In this document: positions 1 to 8,028 of the stretch, piece after piece
Position numbering within the stretch: position 1 is the stretch's first letter
Layout of the letters: each line of letters opens with the position of its first letter
Origin: Puniceibacterium sp.
GTDB taxonomy: Bacteria > Pseudomonadota > Alphaproteobacteria > Rhodobacterales > Rhodobacteraceae
Assembly: GCA_024636635.1 (NCBI GenBank)
Contig: JAGXGV010000077.1
Location: 1 to 42,559, forward strand
DNA length: 42,559 nucleotides
Reading direction: 5' to 3'
Translations under genes and position numbers: made by a program
The notes under the pieces: model-generated
Database searches by the model: none
Told to the model about the DNA's origin: nothing
What the model saw: the letters and a program-made list of their open reading frames with translations, nothing else

Positions 1-98
1 AAGCCGCAGGCGCCGGGATCTCGGCGGACCTGTCGCGCCCCTTGTACAAAACCGCCTTTGGCCGCGATATGCCCCTGCGCAAAAACCGCGCCGCCTGA
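1..98 (+). CDS. 3' end of an unrecognised protein-coding gene
   Basis: An open frame runs in from the left edge and stops at TGA 96-98. It encodes about 31 residues ending ...GRDMPLRKNRAA, a basic tail. The residues do not identify a family. The frame is the only one that runs open to a stop just before the helicase gene, and the codon choice is GC-rich like its neighbours, so I take it as a genuine gene end. The helicase ATG follows 37 nt later, so the two could share a transcript. No function is proposed. Confidence 0.5.
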   Translation, partial: AAGAGISADLSRPLYKTAFGRDMPLRKNRAA

Positions 99-107
99 TC
101 TGGCGCA

Positions 108-141
108 GGTCATGGCAGGGCTGTAGTGTCCTGCCATGACC
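108..141. promoter_or_regulatory. Perfect 12-bp inverted repeat covering the helicase start codon
   Basis: GGTCATGGCAGG at 108-119 is the exact reverse complement of CCTGCCATGACC at 130-141, with a 10-nt loop (120-129). The helicase ATG (136-138) lies inside the 3' arm. In RNA the stem would pair the start codon; in DNA the 34-bp dyad could be a repressor operator. There is no U-run after it, so an intrinsic terminator for the upstream gene is less likely. The symmetry is seen directly; the role is inferred. Confidence 0.6.
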
Positions 142-1668
142 GTTCCAGCCCTCATATTTTCCGACGATCAGGCCGAAGCCTACGACCGCGTGGCCCTGAT
201 GCTGCGCGAGGCCGGTGTCGATCTGACCGACGGCGTGGTCCTGCCCGCGAAAGAGGGAAAGGCGCAGGTGATGGCGCTGGTCGGCAAGGCTGGATCGGGC
301 AAGACGTTGCTGCTTGCCGAACTCTACAAGGCATTGAAACAGGCCGGGGTCGAAATCGTCTCGGGCGATTTCGAAAGCCGCAAGCGGCGCGACAAGCGCA
401 CGCTTGCCATCCTCGCCCCCACAAACAAGGCGGCTAGCGTGCTGCGCATGCGCGGCGTGCCCGCCACGACGATCCACCGCATCCTGTATACCCCGGTCTA
501 TGACCCGGAATATGAGCGCATCGCGGAATGGCTGACCGGCCAGGGCGAGCGTCCCGAAACCGAGGCGCTGAGCGAAGAGGCGCTGGACCGCGCCTTTGTT
601 TCCTATCAGACGCATACTTCGGTTCCCGCCGCGCTTGCCTCGGCGGGACTGCGCGGGTCGGATTTCATCACCGGCTGGAAGCGGCGCGAGGAACCGCTCG
701 ACATCGGTTTTGTGGACGAGGCGTCAATGCTGGATGAACGACAGTTCGACGACCTTCAGGAAATTTTCCCCAACCTTCTGCTGTTCGGCGACCCGGCACA
801 GCTGGCGCCCGTCAATGCCCCCGGCGGGATGGTGTTCGACGGCATGAAACCCGCGCAGAAGATGGAGCTGCACCGCATCCACCGGCAAGAGGCGGACAAT
901 CCCATTCTGGACCTTGCCCATGCGCTGGCTGATCCGCAGCTTGAATTCAGCGATTTCGAACGGATGGTCGAGGACAAGTCGAAACAGGACGACCGTGTCG
1001 TCTGGGGTCAGCGGGTCGAGGTCGATCTCATGGCGCGCTCGCCCGTTTTGGTCTGGCGCAACAACACACGCATCCGGTTGATCCACGCCTTCCGCGCGGT
1101 GCATGGCGCACCCGATACCGCGCTTCTCGAAGGTGAGCCGCTGATCTGTGACGGGCTGGAACTGCCGCTCAAACACCGCAAGAAACGGCTGGACCTTGAG
1201 GCGCGCGGCCTGATCAAGGGCGCGCAGGTCATCTACCTTGGACCCGGGCGCAAGCCGGGGTTTTCCAAGCTGCACGTGATGGGGGCCGAAGATCCGCAGG
1301 TCTCTGCCGCGTCCATCGTGAAGATCGAGAAACCGGACCAGGAGGAACCGTTCATCCCCTTCGCCGCCCGTATGGGCGCGACCTTCCTGCACGGCGCGGC
1401 GGTGACGATCCACAAGGCGCAGGGATCCCAGTGGGACACGGTACAGGTCTTTGCACCAGACCTGTTCGTCGCCGCGCGTATGGGTCGGGTCGAGGCGGGA
1501 CAACCGCTGTGGAAACGTCTTGCCTATGTGGCGATCACCCGCGCGCAGGAACGGCTGATCTGGGTGGTGCGCAACCGCCTGTCCAAACCGACCGGGCCGT
1601 TGGTGGTCGACGATCTCAAGGCGATGGCCGCGCCACGCCTCACGCTGGAATCCGAGGAAATCGGCTGA
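136..1668 (+). CDS. RecD-like superfamily 1 DNA helicase / AAA ATPase
   Basis: A 510-residue protein with the signature of RecD/UvrD-type superfamily 1 helicases. A Walker A motif (GKAGSGKT, about residues 50-57) is followed by a conserved LAPTNKAA block (about 94-101), a Walker B VDEASM (about 193-198) and GDPAQLAPV (motif III). The C-terminal UvrD_C_2 region has VTIHKAQGSQ and YVAITRAQERL, typical of motifs V and VI. It is expected to be a cytoplasmic ATP-driven DNA helicase. It lacks the RecBC partners of true RecD, and no nuclease domain is visible, so it resembles the stand-alone RecD-like or Dda-like helicases. The ATG at 136 is chosen because the helicase N-terminus (FSDDQAEAYD) starts just after it. 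That ATG lies in a perfect inverted repeat and has no clear Shine-Dalgarno sequence. Confidence 0.85.
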   Translation: MTVPALIFSDDQAEAYDRVALMLREAGVDLTDGVVLPAKEGKAQVMALVGKAGSGKTLLLAELYKALKQAGVEIVSGDFESRKRRDKRTLAILAPTNKAASVLRMRGVPATTIHRILYTPVYDPEYERIAEWLTGQGERPETEALSEEALDRAFVSYQTHTSVPAALASAGLRGSDFITGWKRREEPLDIGFVDEASMLDERQFDDLQEIFPNLLLFGDPAQLAPVNAPGGMVFDGMKPAQKMELHRIHRQEADNPILDLAHALADPQLEFSDFERMVEDKSKQDDRVVWGQRVEVDLMARSPVLVWRNNTRIRLIHAFRAVHGAPDTALLEGEPLICDGLELPLKHRKKRLDLEARGLIKGAQVIYLGPGRKPGFSKLHVMGAEDPQVSAASIVKIEKPDQEEPFIPFAARMGATFLHGAAVTIHKAQGSQWDTVQVFAPDLFVAARMGRVEAGQPLWKRLAYVAITRAQERLIWVVRNRLSKPTGPLVVDDLKAMAAPRLTLESEEIG

Positions 1669-1728
1669 CGGTGCCGCCCCTGCGGCGACACCCCACTCAG
1701 ACGGTCGCGGCTGGTGCCCGCGGCTGCT

Positions 1729-2748
1729 TCAAAGTTCCACGATCTGCTTGCCGGTGTTGCCGCCCTGAAGCATCGCGATAAAGGCCGCCGGGGCATTCTC
1801 CAGACCCTTCGCGATGTCTTCAAGATACGTGATCTCTCCGCTTGCGACCTTGGGCGCCACCTCGGACAGGAAGTCGGGAAACTTGTCCCAGTGGTCGAAG
1901 ATGATGAAACCGTTCACCGACAGGCGCTTGACCAGCACCGACCGCCACAGACCGGGCAGGCGGTCCGTCCCGTCGCCATCGACACCCGCATACCAGGCAA
2001 TCATGCCGCAAACGGGCACGCGCCCGCCGACGTTCATCAGCGGCACGACGGCTTCGAGCAGTTTGCCGCCGACATTTTCCCAGTAGATGTCCACGCCGTC
2101 TGGCGCGGCCTCGGCCAACGCGCGGCGCAGAGAGGCGGCATCGTCGTAGGCGCGGTGATCCACGGCAGCGTCAAAGCCAAAGGTCTCGACGGCCAGCCTG
2201 CACTTTTCCGGCCCGCCGGCCACGGCCACGGTGCGCATACCCGCCGCCTTGGCCAGCTGTCCGACCATCGCGCCCACCGGCCCGGTTGCGGCGCCGATCA
2301 CAAGGGTTTGCCCGGCTTTGGGGCGCCCGTATTCGCGCAGGCCGGTCCAGGCGGTCATGCCGGGCATCCCCAGCACACCCAGCGCGGTCGACGGTGGCAG
2401 TGCTTCGTCCAGCTTGCGCAGCCCATCGGTGGGCAGCACCGCATGGCTGGCCCAGCCGGTTGCACCGATCACCAGATCGCCGGGCACAAAACCGTCGGCG
2501 TTCGAGGTGATGATGCGCCCCACGCCCTGTCCGGTCATCGTGCCGCCGATGTCCACCGACGGCGCATAGCTTTTGGCGTCGTCCATCCGGCCCCGCATGT
2601 AGGGGTCCAGCGACAGATGTGTCACGGCGATCAGCACCTCGTCCGCGCCGGGGGTCGGCACCTTTGAAGTTTCGAGCGTGAAGTCGCCGGGTGTTGGCAG
2701 CCCTTTGGGGCGGCGGGCCAGGGTGATGCGGGTCATGGTGTCGGTCAT
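1729..2748 (-). CDS. NADP-dependent MDR oxidoreductase (CurA / leukotriene B4 dehydrogenase-like enone reductase)
   Basis: A 339-residue zinc-independent medium-chain dehydrogenase. It opens RITLARRPKGLPTPGDF, as in the YncB/CurA and PTGR1 family, has LDPYMRGRMD near residue 65 and a Rossmann loop GAATGPVGAMVGQLAKAAG near 155. No zinc-ligand Cys/His cluster is visible. Family members use NADPH to reduce the C=C bond of alpha,beta-unsaturated ketones and aldehydes. The ATG at 2748 is preferred over one 27 nt upstream because AAGGA sits at the right distance. It is divergent from the acyl-CoA ligase operon across a 107-bp gap, so shared regulation is plausible. Convergent with the helicase gene. 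Substrate unknown. Confidence 0.85.
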   Translation of the reverse strand: MTDTMTRITLARRPKGLPTPGDFTLETSKVPTPGADEVLIAVTHLSLDPYMRGRMDDAKSYAPSVDIGGTMTGQGVGRIITSNADGFVPGDLVIGATGWASHAVLPTDGLRKLDEALPPSTALGVLGMPGMTAWTGLREYGRPKAGQTLVIGAATGPVGAMVGQLAKAAGMRTVAVAGGPEKCRLAVETFGFDAAVDHRAYDDAASLRRALAEAAPDGVDIYWENVGGKLLEAVVPLMNVGGRVPVCGMIAWYAGVDGDGTDRLPGLWRSVLVKRLSVNGFIIFDHWDKFPDFLSEVAPKVASGEITYLEDIAKGLENAPAAFIAMLQGGNTGKQIVEL

Positions 2749-2855
2749 GGGACAATCCTTCTGTCGGAACGTCACCGGAAGATCGTACTTGCGTCCGGTG
2801 CGCTGCGTTGCACACTGTGCGGCAAGGACTAAAGCAGAAGGGTGGGGAGGACCAG
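2749..2855. promoter_or_regulatory. Divergent control region between the MDR reductase and the acyl-CoA ligase operon
   Basis: The 107-bp gap holds the ribosome-binding sites of both genes: AAGGA for the minus-strand gene and GGGGAGGA for the ligase. It also contains an inverted repeat CACCGGA (2773-2779) / TCCGGTG (2794-2800) with a 14-bp spacer, in the style of a dimeric regulator operator. Arms of 7 bp can occur by chance, so the operator call is tentative. I could not assign -10/-35 boxes. Confidence 0.3.
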
Positions 2856-4487
2856 ATGCACGGCATGATGATGAGCCAGCCGCTTTCGATCATCGAAATC
2901 CTGCGGTATGCGTCAGACGCACATCCGGGGGCGGGGCTGGTGTCGGTGCGCACCGAAGGTGACATCCACCGCGAAACCTATGCCAAGGCTTACCGGCGCG
3001 CCGGACAACTGGCACATGCCCTGAAAAAGCTGGGGGTCGGGCGCGGCGACCGCGTGGCGACGATTGCCTGGAACGGCTACCGCCATTTCGAAATCTACTA
3101 CGGCGTTTCGGGCATGGGCGCGATCTGCCACACCATCAACCCGCGCCTGTCGGCCGAACAGATGCTCTACATCATCGGCCATGCCGGGGATCAGGTGCTT
3201 TGCGTCGACCTGACCTTTGTGCCGCTGATCGAGGCGCTGGGCGAACATCTGCCCAAGGCGCTGAAACTTGTGGTGCTGACCGACCGTGCGCACATGCCCG
3301 ACAGCAAGCTGGATCTGCTCTGCTACGAAGATCTTCTCGAACCGGAATCCACCAGTTACGACTGGCCCGTCCTGGACGAACAGACCGCCGCCGCCCTGTG
3401 CTACACCTCGGGCACCACGGGCAACCCCAAGGGCGCGCTTTATAGTCACCGCTCGACCGTGCTGCACGCGATGGTCGTTGCCATCACCCTGAACAAGAGC
3501 CTGATGGAGGGCGCCAATGTCCTGCCCGTTGTGCCGCTGTTCCACGTCAACGCCTGGGGGTTGCCCTATGCCGCGCCGCTGGCGGGTGCGTCACTGGTGA
3601 TGCCGGGTCCGAAACTGGACGGTGCCTCGCTTTTTGACCTTATGGAGGCCGAGCATGTCACATCGGCCTGGGGGGTGCCGACCGTCTGGCTGGGCTTGCG
3701 CGCCGAGATTGAAACGCGCGGCGCCCCGCCAAAGGGTTTCCAGCAGGTGATGGTCGGCGGCTCTGCCGCGCCGCGCAGCATGATCGAAGGTTTCGAAAAG
3801 GCCGGGATCGACGTCTGCCACGCCTGGGGCATGACCGAAATGTCGCCCGTGGGCACGCACGGCCAGCTATCTGCCCCTATGAAGGACCTTGCGTGGGACG
3901 AACAGATGCGGCTCAAGTCGTTTCAGGGCCGCCGCCTGTTCGGCGTCGATCTCAAGATCGTGGATGAGACGGGCAAGCCGCTTGCCCATGATGGCCGCGC
4001 CATGGGCGAACTTTATGTGCGCGGCAACACCATCGTGTCGGGCTATTTCGACAATCCCGAAGCCAGCGCCAAGGCGATCGACGCTGACGGCTGGTTTGGC
4101 ACCGGGGATGTGGCGACGATCGACGAACACGGGTTTCTCAGCATCCAGGACCGCGCCAAGGATCTCATCAAGTCGGGCGGCGAATGGATCAGCTCGATCG
4201 ACCTTGAAAACATCGTGATGGGCAGTCCGAGGGTCGCCGCCTGCGCCGTGATCGCCATTGCGCACCCCAAATGGGGCGAACGCCCGCTTCTGGTCGTCGT
4301 GCCAAAGGGTGACGAAAGACCGACACTGGACGAACTGCACGAACTGCTTCTGGCCTCGGTCGCAAAATGGCAACTGCCCGATGCGCTGGAATTTGTCGAG
4401 GAATTGCCGCTGACGGCCACCGGAAAGGTGTCCAAGATGACGCTGCGCAAGCAGTTCGAAGGGTATCGGCTGCCCGATGCCGGCTGA
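2856..4487 (+). CDS. Fatty-acyl-CoA ligase (AMP-binding, AlkK-like)
   Basis: A 543-residue ANL-superfamily ligase that activates a carboxylic acid to its CoA thioester via an acyl-adenylate. The phosphate-binding loop YTSGTTGNPKG starts near residue 183. The A5 motif reads AWGMTEMSP, the hinge region WFGTGDVATID, and the C-terminal catalytic Lys lies in LTATGKVSK. The opening (SQPLSIIEILRYA) and length match the AlkK medium-chain/FadD-like group. The ATG at 2856 is chosen over one 48 nt upstream because GGGGAGGA lies just before it. It is the first gene of a four-gene plus-strand operon with an ACAD11-like dehydrogenase, an APH-type kinase and a thioesterase. That context suggests it activates a free medium-chain or hydroxylated fatty acid. 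Confidence 0.9.
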   Translation: MHGMMMSQPLSIIEILRYASDAHPGAGLVSVRTEGDIHRETYAKAYRRAGQLAHALKKLGVGRGDRVATIAWNGYRHFEIYYGVSGMGAICHTINPRLSAEQMLYIIGHAGDQVLCVDLTFVPLIEALGEHLPKALKLVVLTDRAHMPDSKLDLLCYEDLLEPESTSYDWPVLDEQTAAALCYTSGTTGNPKGALYSHRSTVLHAMVVAITLNKSLMEGANVLPVVPLFHVNAWGLPYAAPLAGASLVMPGPKLDGASLFDLMEAEHVTSAWGVPTVWLGLRAEIETRGAPPKGFQQVMVGGSAAPRSMIEGFEKAGIDVCHAWGMTEMSPVGTHGQLSAPMKDLAWDEQMRLKSFQGRRLFGVDLKIVDETGKPLAHDGRAMGELYVRGNTIVSGYFDNPEASAKAIDADGWFGTGDVATIDEHGFLSIQDRAKDLIKSGGEWISSIDLENIVMGSPRVAACAVIAIAHPKWGERPLLVVVPKGDERPTLDELHELLLASVAKWQLPDALEFVEELPLTATGKVSKMTLRKQFEGYRLPDAG

Positions 4488-4588
4488 TGCTTTGGTGACG
4501 GTCAAACGCTGCTTGGACAAAACACTGCCCGAATGGCTTTCGGGTCGATGAGACGGGCGGGCGAAACGGAACGAACCGGAGGATGAAA

Positions 4589-5824
4589 ATGGACCTGGGA
4601 ATAACGGACCGTGTCGCGCCGCTGATCAAGCAGGTGCGCGAGATGGTCACACAGGACATCGCGCCGCTTGATGCGGAGTTTCACGCCGAGGTGGGCAGGC
4701 ATCCCTCGGGGGACAGGTTCCGGCATACCGACCGGCAGCTTGAAATTCTCGACCGGCTCAAGACGCTGGCAAGGGAACGTGGCCTTTGGAATTTCTGGCT
4801 GACCGGGTCGGATCGCGGCTATGGCCTGACCACGGTCGAATACGCTTATCTTGCCGAAGAAATGGGCAAGGTCGGCATCGCCGCCGAGGTTTTCAACTGC
4901 AACGCCCCCGACACCGGAAACATGGAAGTGCTGGAAAGGTACGGGACGCAGGCGCACAAGGACCGCTGGCTTGGGCGGCTTCTAGATGGCGAAATCCGTT
5001 CGGCCTATGTGATGACAGAGCCGGACATCGCGTCGTCCGACGCCGCGCAACTGAAATTCCGTGCGGTGCGGGACGGTGATCACTATGTCCTGAACGGCGA
5101 AAAGTGGTGGATTTCCGGCGCAGGTGATCCGCGCTGCGGGCTTTATATCGTCATGGCGATGACCGACCCGGACGCCGCCAAACACGCGCGGCATACGATG
5201 TTCGTGATGGACCCCGACACCCCGGGTGTCGAAAAACTGCGCGCCATGCAGGTGTTCGGGCAGGACGATGCGCCACACGGCCACATGCACCTGCGGTTCA
5301 GCGATGTGCGCGTGCCGGTGGAAAACGTCGTGCTGGGCAAGGGCCGCGGGTTCGAGGTGGCGCAGGGCCGCCTAGGACCGGGACGCATCCACCACTGCAT
5401 GCGCGCCATCGGACAGGCGGAAAAGGCGCTGGAAATGATGTGCAGGCGCGGTCTGGCCCGCGATGCCTTCGGGAAAAAGCTGGTCGACCTTGGCGCGAAT
5501 TACGACATCATCGCCAATGCAAGGATGGAGATCGAAATGGCCCGGCTGCTGTGCCTCAAGGCAGCCTGGATGATGGACACCAAAGGCGTACGTGAGGCGC
5601 AGCCGTGGATTTCCCAGATCAAGGTCGTGGCACCGCTCATGGCCGGCAAGGTCATAGACGAGGCCATGCAGATGCACGGCGCCGGCGGGATCAGCCAGGA
5701 CTTTGACCTTGCCCATATGTGGACGCATGTGCGCACGCTCCGGTTTGCGGACGGACCGGACGCGGTGCATCGTCGGCAGGTCGCCCGCGCCGAGTTGCGC
5801 AGATACGCCAACGACAAGGTCTAG
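4589..5824 (+). CDS. Acyl-CoA dehydrogenase, ACAD10/ACAD11-like
   Basis: A 411-residue FAD-dependent acyl-CoA dehydrogenase. It contains MTEPDIASSDA (the substrate/FAD-binding strand), LNGEKWWISGAGDPRC and, near residue 260, GRGFEVAQGRLGPGRIHHCM, a run closely resembling the dehydrogenase domain of mammalian ACAD11. Aligned by eye with MCAD, the catalytic Glu of YEGT corresponds to Asp388 here (ADGPD), a replacement also seen in ACAD10/11. The ATG at 4589 is chosen because GGAGG (4578-4582) directly abuts the earlier ATG at 4583 but is ideally spaced from 4589. The kinase gene starts 2 nt after its stop. It would pass electrons to ETF, and etfBA lies elsewhere in the window. See the finding on 4-hydroxyacyl-CoA. 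Confidence 0.92.
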   Translation: MDLGITDRVAPLIKQVREMVTQDIAPLDAEFHAEVGRHPSGDRFRHTDRQLEILDRLKTLARERGLWNFWLTGSDRGYGLTTVEYAYLAEEMGKVGIAAEVFNCNAPDTGNMEVLERYGTQAHKDRWLGRLLDGEIRSAYVMTEPDIASSDAAQLKFRAVRDGDHYVLNGEKWWISGAGDPRCGLYIVMAMTDPDAAKHARHTMFVMDPDTPGVEKLRAMQVFGQDDAPHGHMHLRFSDVRVPVENVVLGKGRGFEVAQGRLGPGRIHHCMRAIGQAEKALEMMCRRGLARDAFGKKLVDLGANYDIIANARMEIEMARLLCLKAAWMMDTKGVREAQPWISQIKVVAPLMAGKVIDEAMQMHGAGGISQDFDLAHMWTHVRTLRFADGPDAVHRRQVARAELRRYANDKV

Positions 5825-5826
5825 CC

Positions 5827-6843
5827 ATGGACGGCACCGAGCTTCAATCCGTCGCGTTCTGGATGCGCGGGCAGGGCATCGCGCTGGACGGTCCGCTGAA
5901 GGCGCGGAAATTCGACGTGGGCCAGTCCAACCCGACCTATCGGCTGACCTCGGGTGGGCGGTCCTTCGTGCTGCGCCGCAAGCCACCGGGCGTGCTGCTG
6001 AACTCTGCCCATGCCGTGGACCGCGAATTCCGGGTCCAGCGCGCGCTGGCCGGCACGGACGTGCCGGTGCCGGGGATGCTGGCGCTGTGCGAGGACGAGG
6101 GCGTGATCGGCTCGGTGTTCTATGTGATGAAGCATGTGGAGGGACGCAACATCGACGACCCTTCGATGCCGGGTCTCACGGCGGTCGACCGCCGCGCGAT
6201 CCTGTCCGAGATGTGCCGGGTACTGGCGGCGGTCCATGCCGTTGACATCGACGCGCTGGGCCTTGCGGACTATGGCCCACCCGGGAATTACCACGAACGC
6301 CAGCTTGCGCGCTGGACCCGGCAATACCGCGCCACACAAACCGGCGAGATTGCCATGATGGAGGCGCTGATCGACTGGCTGGGCGCGAATCTGCCCGCGG
6401 CGGACGGTCAGCGCACGCTGGTGCACGGCGACTATCGCATCGACAACCTGCTGTTTGCGCAGGATGGCGCGGACTGCGTGGCCGTGCTCGACTGGGAGCT
6501 TTCGACCCTTGGCCACCCCTATGCCGACCTTGCCGGGGTGATCATGCAATGGCAGTTGCCGCCGGGTCCCGAGGGGCGGGGGCTTGCCGGTATCGACCGG
6601 GCCGCCCTGGGGCTGCCCTCGGATGCGGAATTCGTCGCGGACTATTGCAGGCAGCGCGGGATCGAGCACATTGCGGACTTTGGCTTTTACGTGGCCTTCG
6701 CGTTCTTCCGCATGGCGGCGATCCTTCAGGGGGTGAAGAAGCGGGCGCTTGACGGCAATGCCTCTAACCCTGACAAGGCACTGCGGCTGGGCTCTTTCGT
6801 GCCGCGTTTCGCGGAACTGGGGATGAAGGCAGCAGAGTCATGA
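5827..6843 (+). CDS. APH-type phosphotransferase (ACAD10/11 kinase-domain-like; candidate hydroxyacyl-CoA kinase)
   Basis: A 338-residue aminoglycoside-phosphotransferase/choline-kinase-fold protein. The catalytic loop HGDYRIDN is at residues 200-207, and the metal-binding DWELSTLGHPYADLA starts at 222. This wording is that of the kinase domain of mammalian ACAD10/11 and of LvaA, the 4-hydroxyacyl-CoA kinase of the Pseudomonas levulinate pathway. The start ATG at 5827 lies 2 nt after the dehydrogenase stop, implying translational coupling. Its stop overlaps the next start (ATGA). The kinase/dehydrogenase pair that is fused in animals is therefore encoded here as two adjacent genes. Role as a kinase of acyl-CoA hydroxyl groups is inferred from family and context; drug resistance is unlikely. 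Confidence 0.85.
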   Translation: MDGTELQSVAFWMRGQGIALDGPLKARKFDVGQSNPTYRLTSGGRSFVLRRKPPGVLLNSAHAVDREFRVQRALAGTDVPVPGMLALCEDEGVIGSVFYVMKHVEGRNIDDPSMPGLTAVDRRAILSEMCRVLAAVHAVDIDALGLADYGPPGNYHERQLARWTRQYRATQTGEIAMMEALIDWLGANLPAADGQRTLVHGDYRIDNLLFAQDGADCVAVLDWELSTLGHPYADLAGVIMQWQLPPGPEGRGLAGIDRAALGLPSDAEFVADYCRQRGIEHIADFGFYVAFAFFRMAAILQGVKKRALDGNASNPDKALRLGSFVPRFAELGMKAAES

Positions 6844-7250
6844 CAGAGATGGACCCGAGATTTCAGGAGCCGGAATATCCCTATTCCGCGCATCTTGGCA
6901 TGAAGATGACCGGCTGGTCGCAGGGCTGGGCCCGGTTCGAGATGGCGCTTGCGCCTTTCGTGATGAACCGGCACGGGAATCCGCATGGCGGGGCGCATGC
7001 GTCGCTGATCGACACGGTGATGGGCTATGCCGGATGCTGGACCGGCGATCCCGAAGTGCGGCAGATGGCGCTGACCCTGTCGCTGAACGTCCAGTACCTG
7101 TCGCGGCCCCGGGGCGTGCTGCTGATCGGCGAGGCGCGCCAGACCGGCGGCGGCAGGAGCACCTTCTTTGCCGAGGCGCTTGTGGTGGACGAGACCGGCG
7201 AACGCATCGCTTCGGGTTCCGGGGTGTTCCGGTATCGCCGGGGCGGCTGA
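6840..7250 (+). CDS. PaaI-family hotdog thioesterase
   Basis: A 136-residue hotdog-fold protein with NRHGNPHGGAHASLID at about residues 43-58, the central-helix motif of PaaI/YigI-type acyl-CoA thioesterases. The core is followed by SLNVQYLSRPRG and GRSTFFAEALVVDETGE, the strands common to the family. It would hydrolyse acyl-CoA to acid and CoA, perhaps rescuing CoA from dead-end intermediates of the operon. Its ATG overlaps the kinase stop by 4 nt, so it is the last gene of the 2856-7250 operon. A 24-base repeat element begins 28 nt after its stop codon. Substrate unknown. Confidence 0.85.
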   Translation: MTEMDPRFQEPEYPYSAHLGMKMTGWSQGWARFEMALAPFVMNRHGNPHGGAHASLIDTVMGYAGCWTGDPEVRQMALTLSLNVQYLSRPRGVLLIGEARQTGGGRSTFFAEALVVDETGERIASGSGVFRYRRGG

Positions 7251-7278
7251 TGCCGTGCCTGTGGCGCTGTCGGATTCC

Positions 7279-7302
7279 GGGTATTTTTGAAAAGAAGAAG
7301 CC
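7279..7302 (+). repeat. 24-base 3' element, copy 1
   Basis: The element begins GGGTATTTTTG and ends GAAGAAGCC. The same 24 bases occur, inverted, at 32279-32302. Both copies read in the sense of the preceding gene and begin 28 nt after its stop codon (PaaI here, the M48 protease there). Five bases upstream (GGATT) also match, separated by two transitions. Identity, orientation and spacing are seen directly. A role in transcription ending or mRNA 3' processing is inferred. Confidence 0.7.
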
Positions 7303-7313
7303 GGGGCGCTGAG

Positions 7314-7997
7314 TCAGGTACCGGCCGCCGCGCGGATGGCACGGATGTTCGCACCGTAAGGCGCGGGGTCGGCGACCGAGCCGCCACGGAACACGGCCGA
7401 GCCTGCCACGAGCACATCCGCCCCGGCGTCGATGACCAGCGGAGCGGTCGAGGGATCAACGCCGCCGTCGATCTCGATGTGGATCTCGCGGTCGCCGATC
7501 AGGGCGCGCAGGGCGCGGACCTTGTCCAGGCAGGTGTGGATGAACTTTTGCCCGCCGAAGCCGGGATTTACCGTCATCACGCAGACCAGATCGATCATGT
7601 CGAGCAGAGGTGCGACTGTTTCGGCCGGTGTGCCGGGGTTGAGCGCCACGCCCGCTTTGCAGCCCGCGCCCCGGATCGCCTGAAGCGTGCGGTGGATGTG
7701 GGGGCCTGCTTCGGCATGGGCGGTGATGATATCCGCGCCCGCGCTTGCAAAGGCATCGATATAGGGATCGACGGGCGCGATCATCAGATGCACATCCATC
7801 ACCGTCTTGATATGGGGCCGTATCGCGGCACACATGGCCGGGCCGAAGGTGAGGTTGGGCACAAAATGCCCGTCCATCACATCCACATGGATCCAGTCGG
7901 CACCCTGTGCTTCGATCGCGCGGATCTCGGCGCCGAAGTCGGCGAAATCGGCGGACAGGATTGACGGCGCAATCTTGAGGGTACGGTCGAATGTCAT
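7314..7997 (-). CDS. rpe: Ribulose-phosphate 3-epimerase
   Basis: A 227-residue TIM-barrel enzyme that interconverts D-ribulose 5-phosphate and D-xylulose 5-phosphate in the pentose-phosphate and Calvin cycles. It opens [14 protein letters not shown] and has [17 protein letters not shown] (His37, Asp39, His44), which carries metal ligands and a catalytic Asp. Further blocks are [14 protein letters not shown] and EIDGGV (second catalytic Asp), then a phosphate-binding AGSAVF near the end. The ATG at 7997 is chosen because the family begins right there and AAGG precedes it. It follows ghrA by 31 nt on the same strand and may be the distal gene of the mre-rod transcript. Confidence 0.97.
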   Translation of the reverse strand: MTFDRTLKIAPSILSADFADFGAEIRAIEAQGADWIHVDVMDGHFVPNLTFGPAMCAAIRPHIKTVMDVHLMIAPVDPYIDAFASAGADIITAHAEAGPHIHRTLQAIRGAGCKAGVALNPGTPAETVAPLLDMIDLVCVMTVNPGFGGQKFIHTCLDKVRALRALIGDREIHIEIDGGVDPSTAPLVIDAGADVLVAGSAVFRGGSVADPAPYGANIRAIRAAAGT

Positions 7998-8028
7998 GGG
8001 GCAACCTTCTGCTGGCGCGCGGTGCATA

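Noticed and set aside
1673..1686. GCCGC-CCCT-GCGGC hairpin after the helicase gene
   Set aside because: A 5-bp stem in GC-rich DNA is easily met by chance and has no U-tract; not listed as a terminator.
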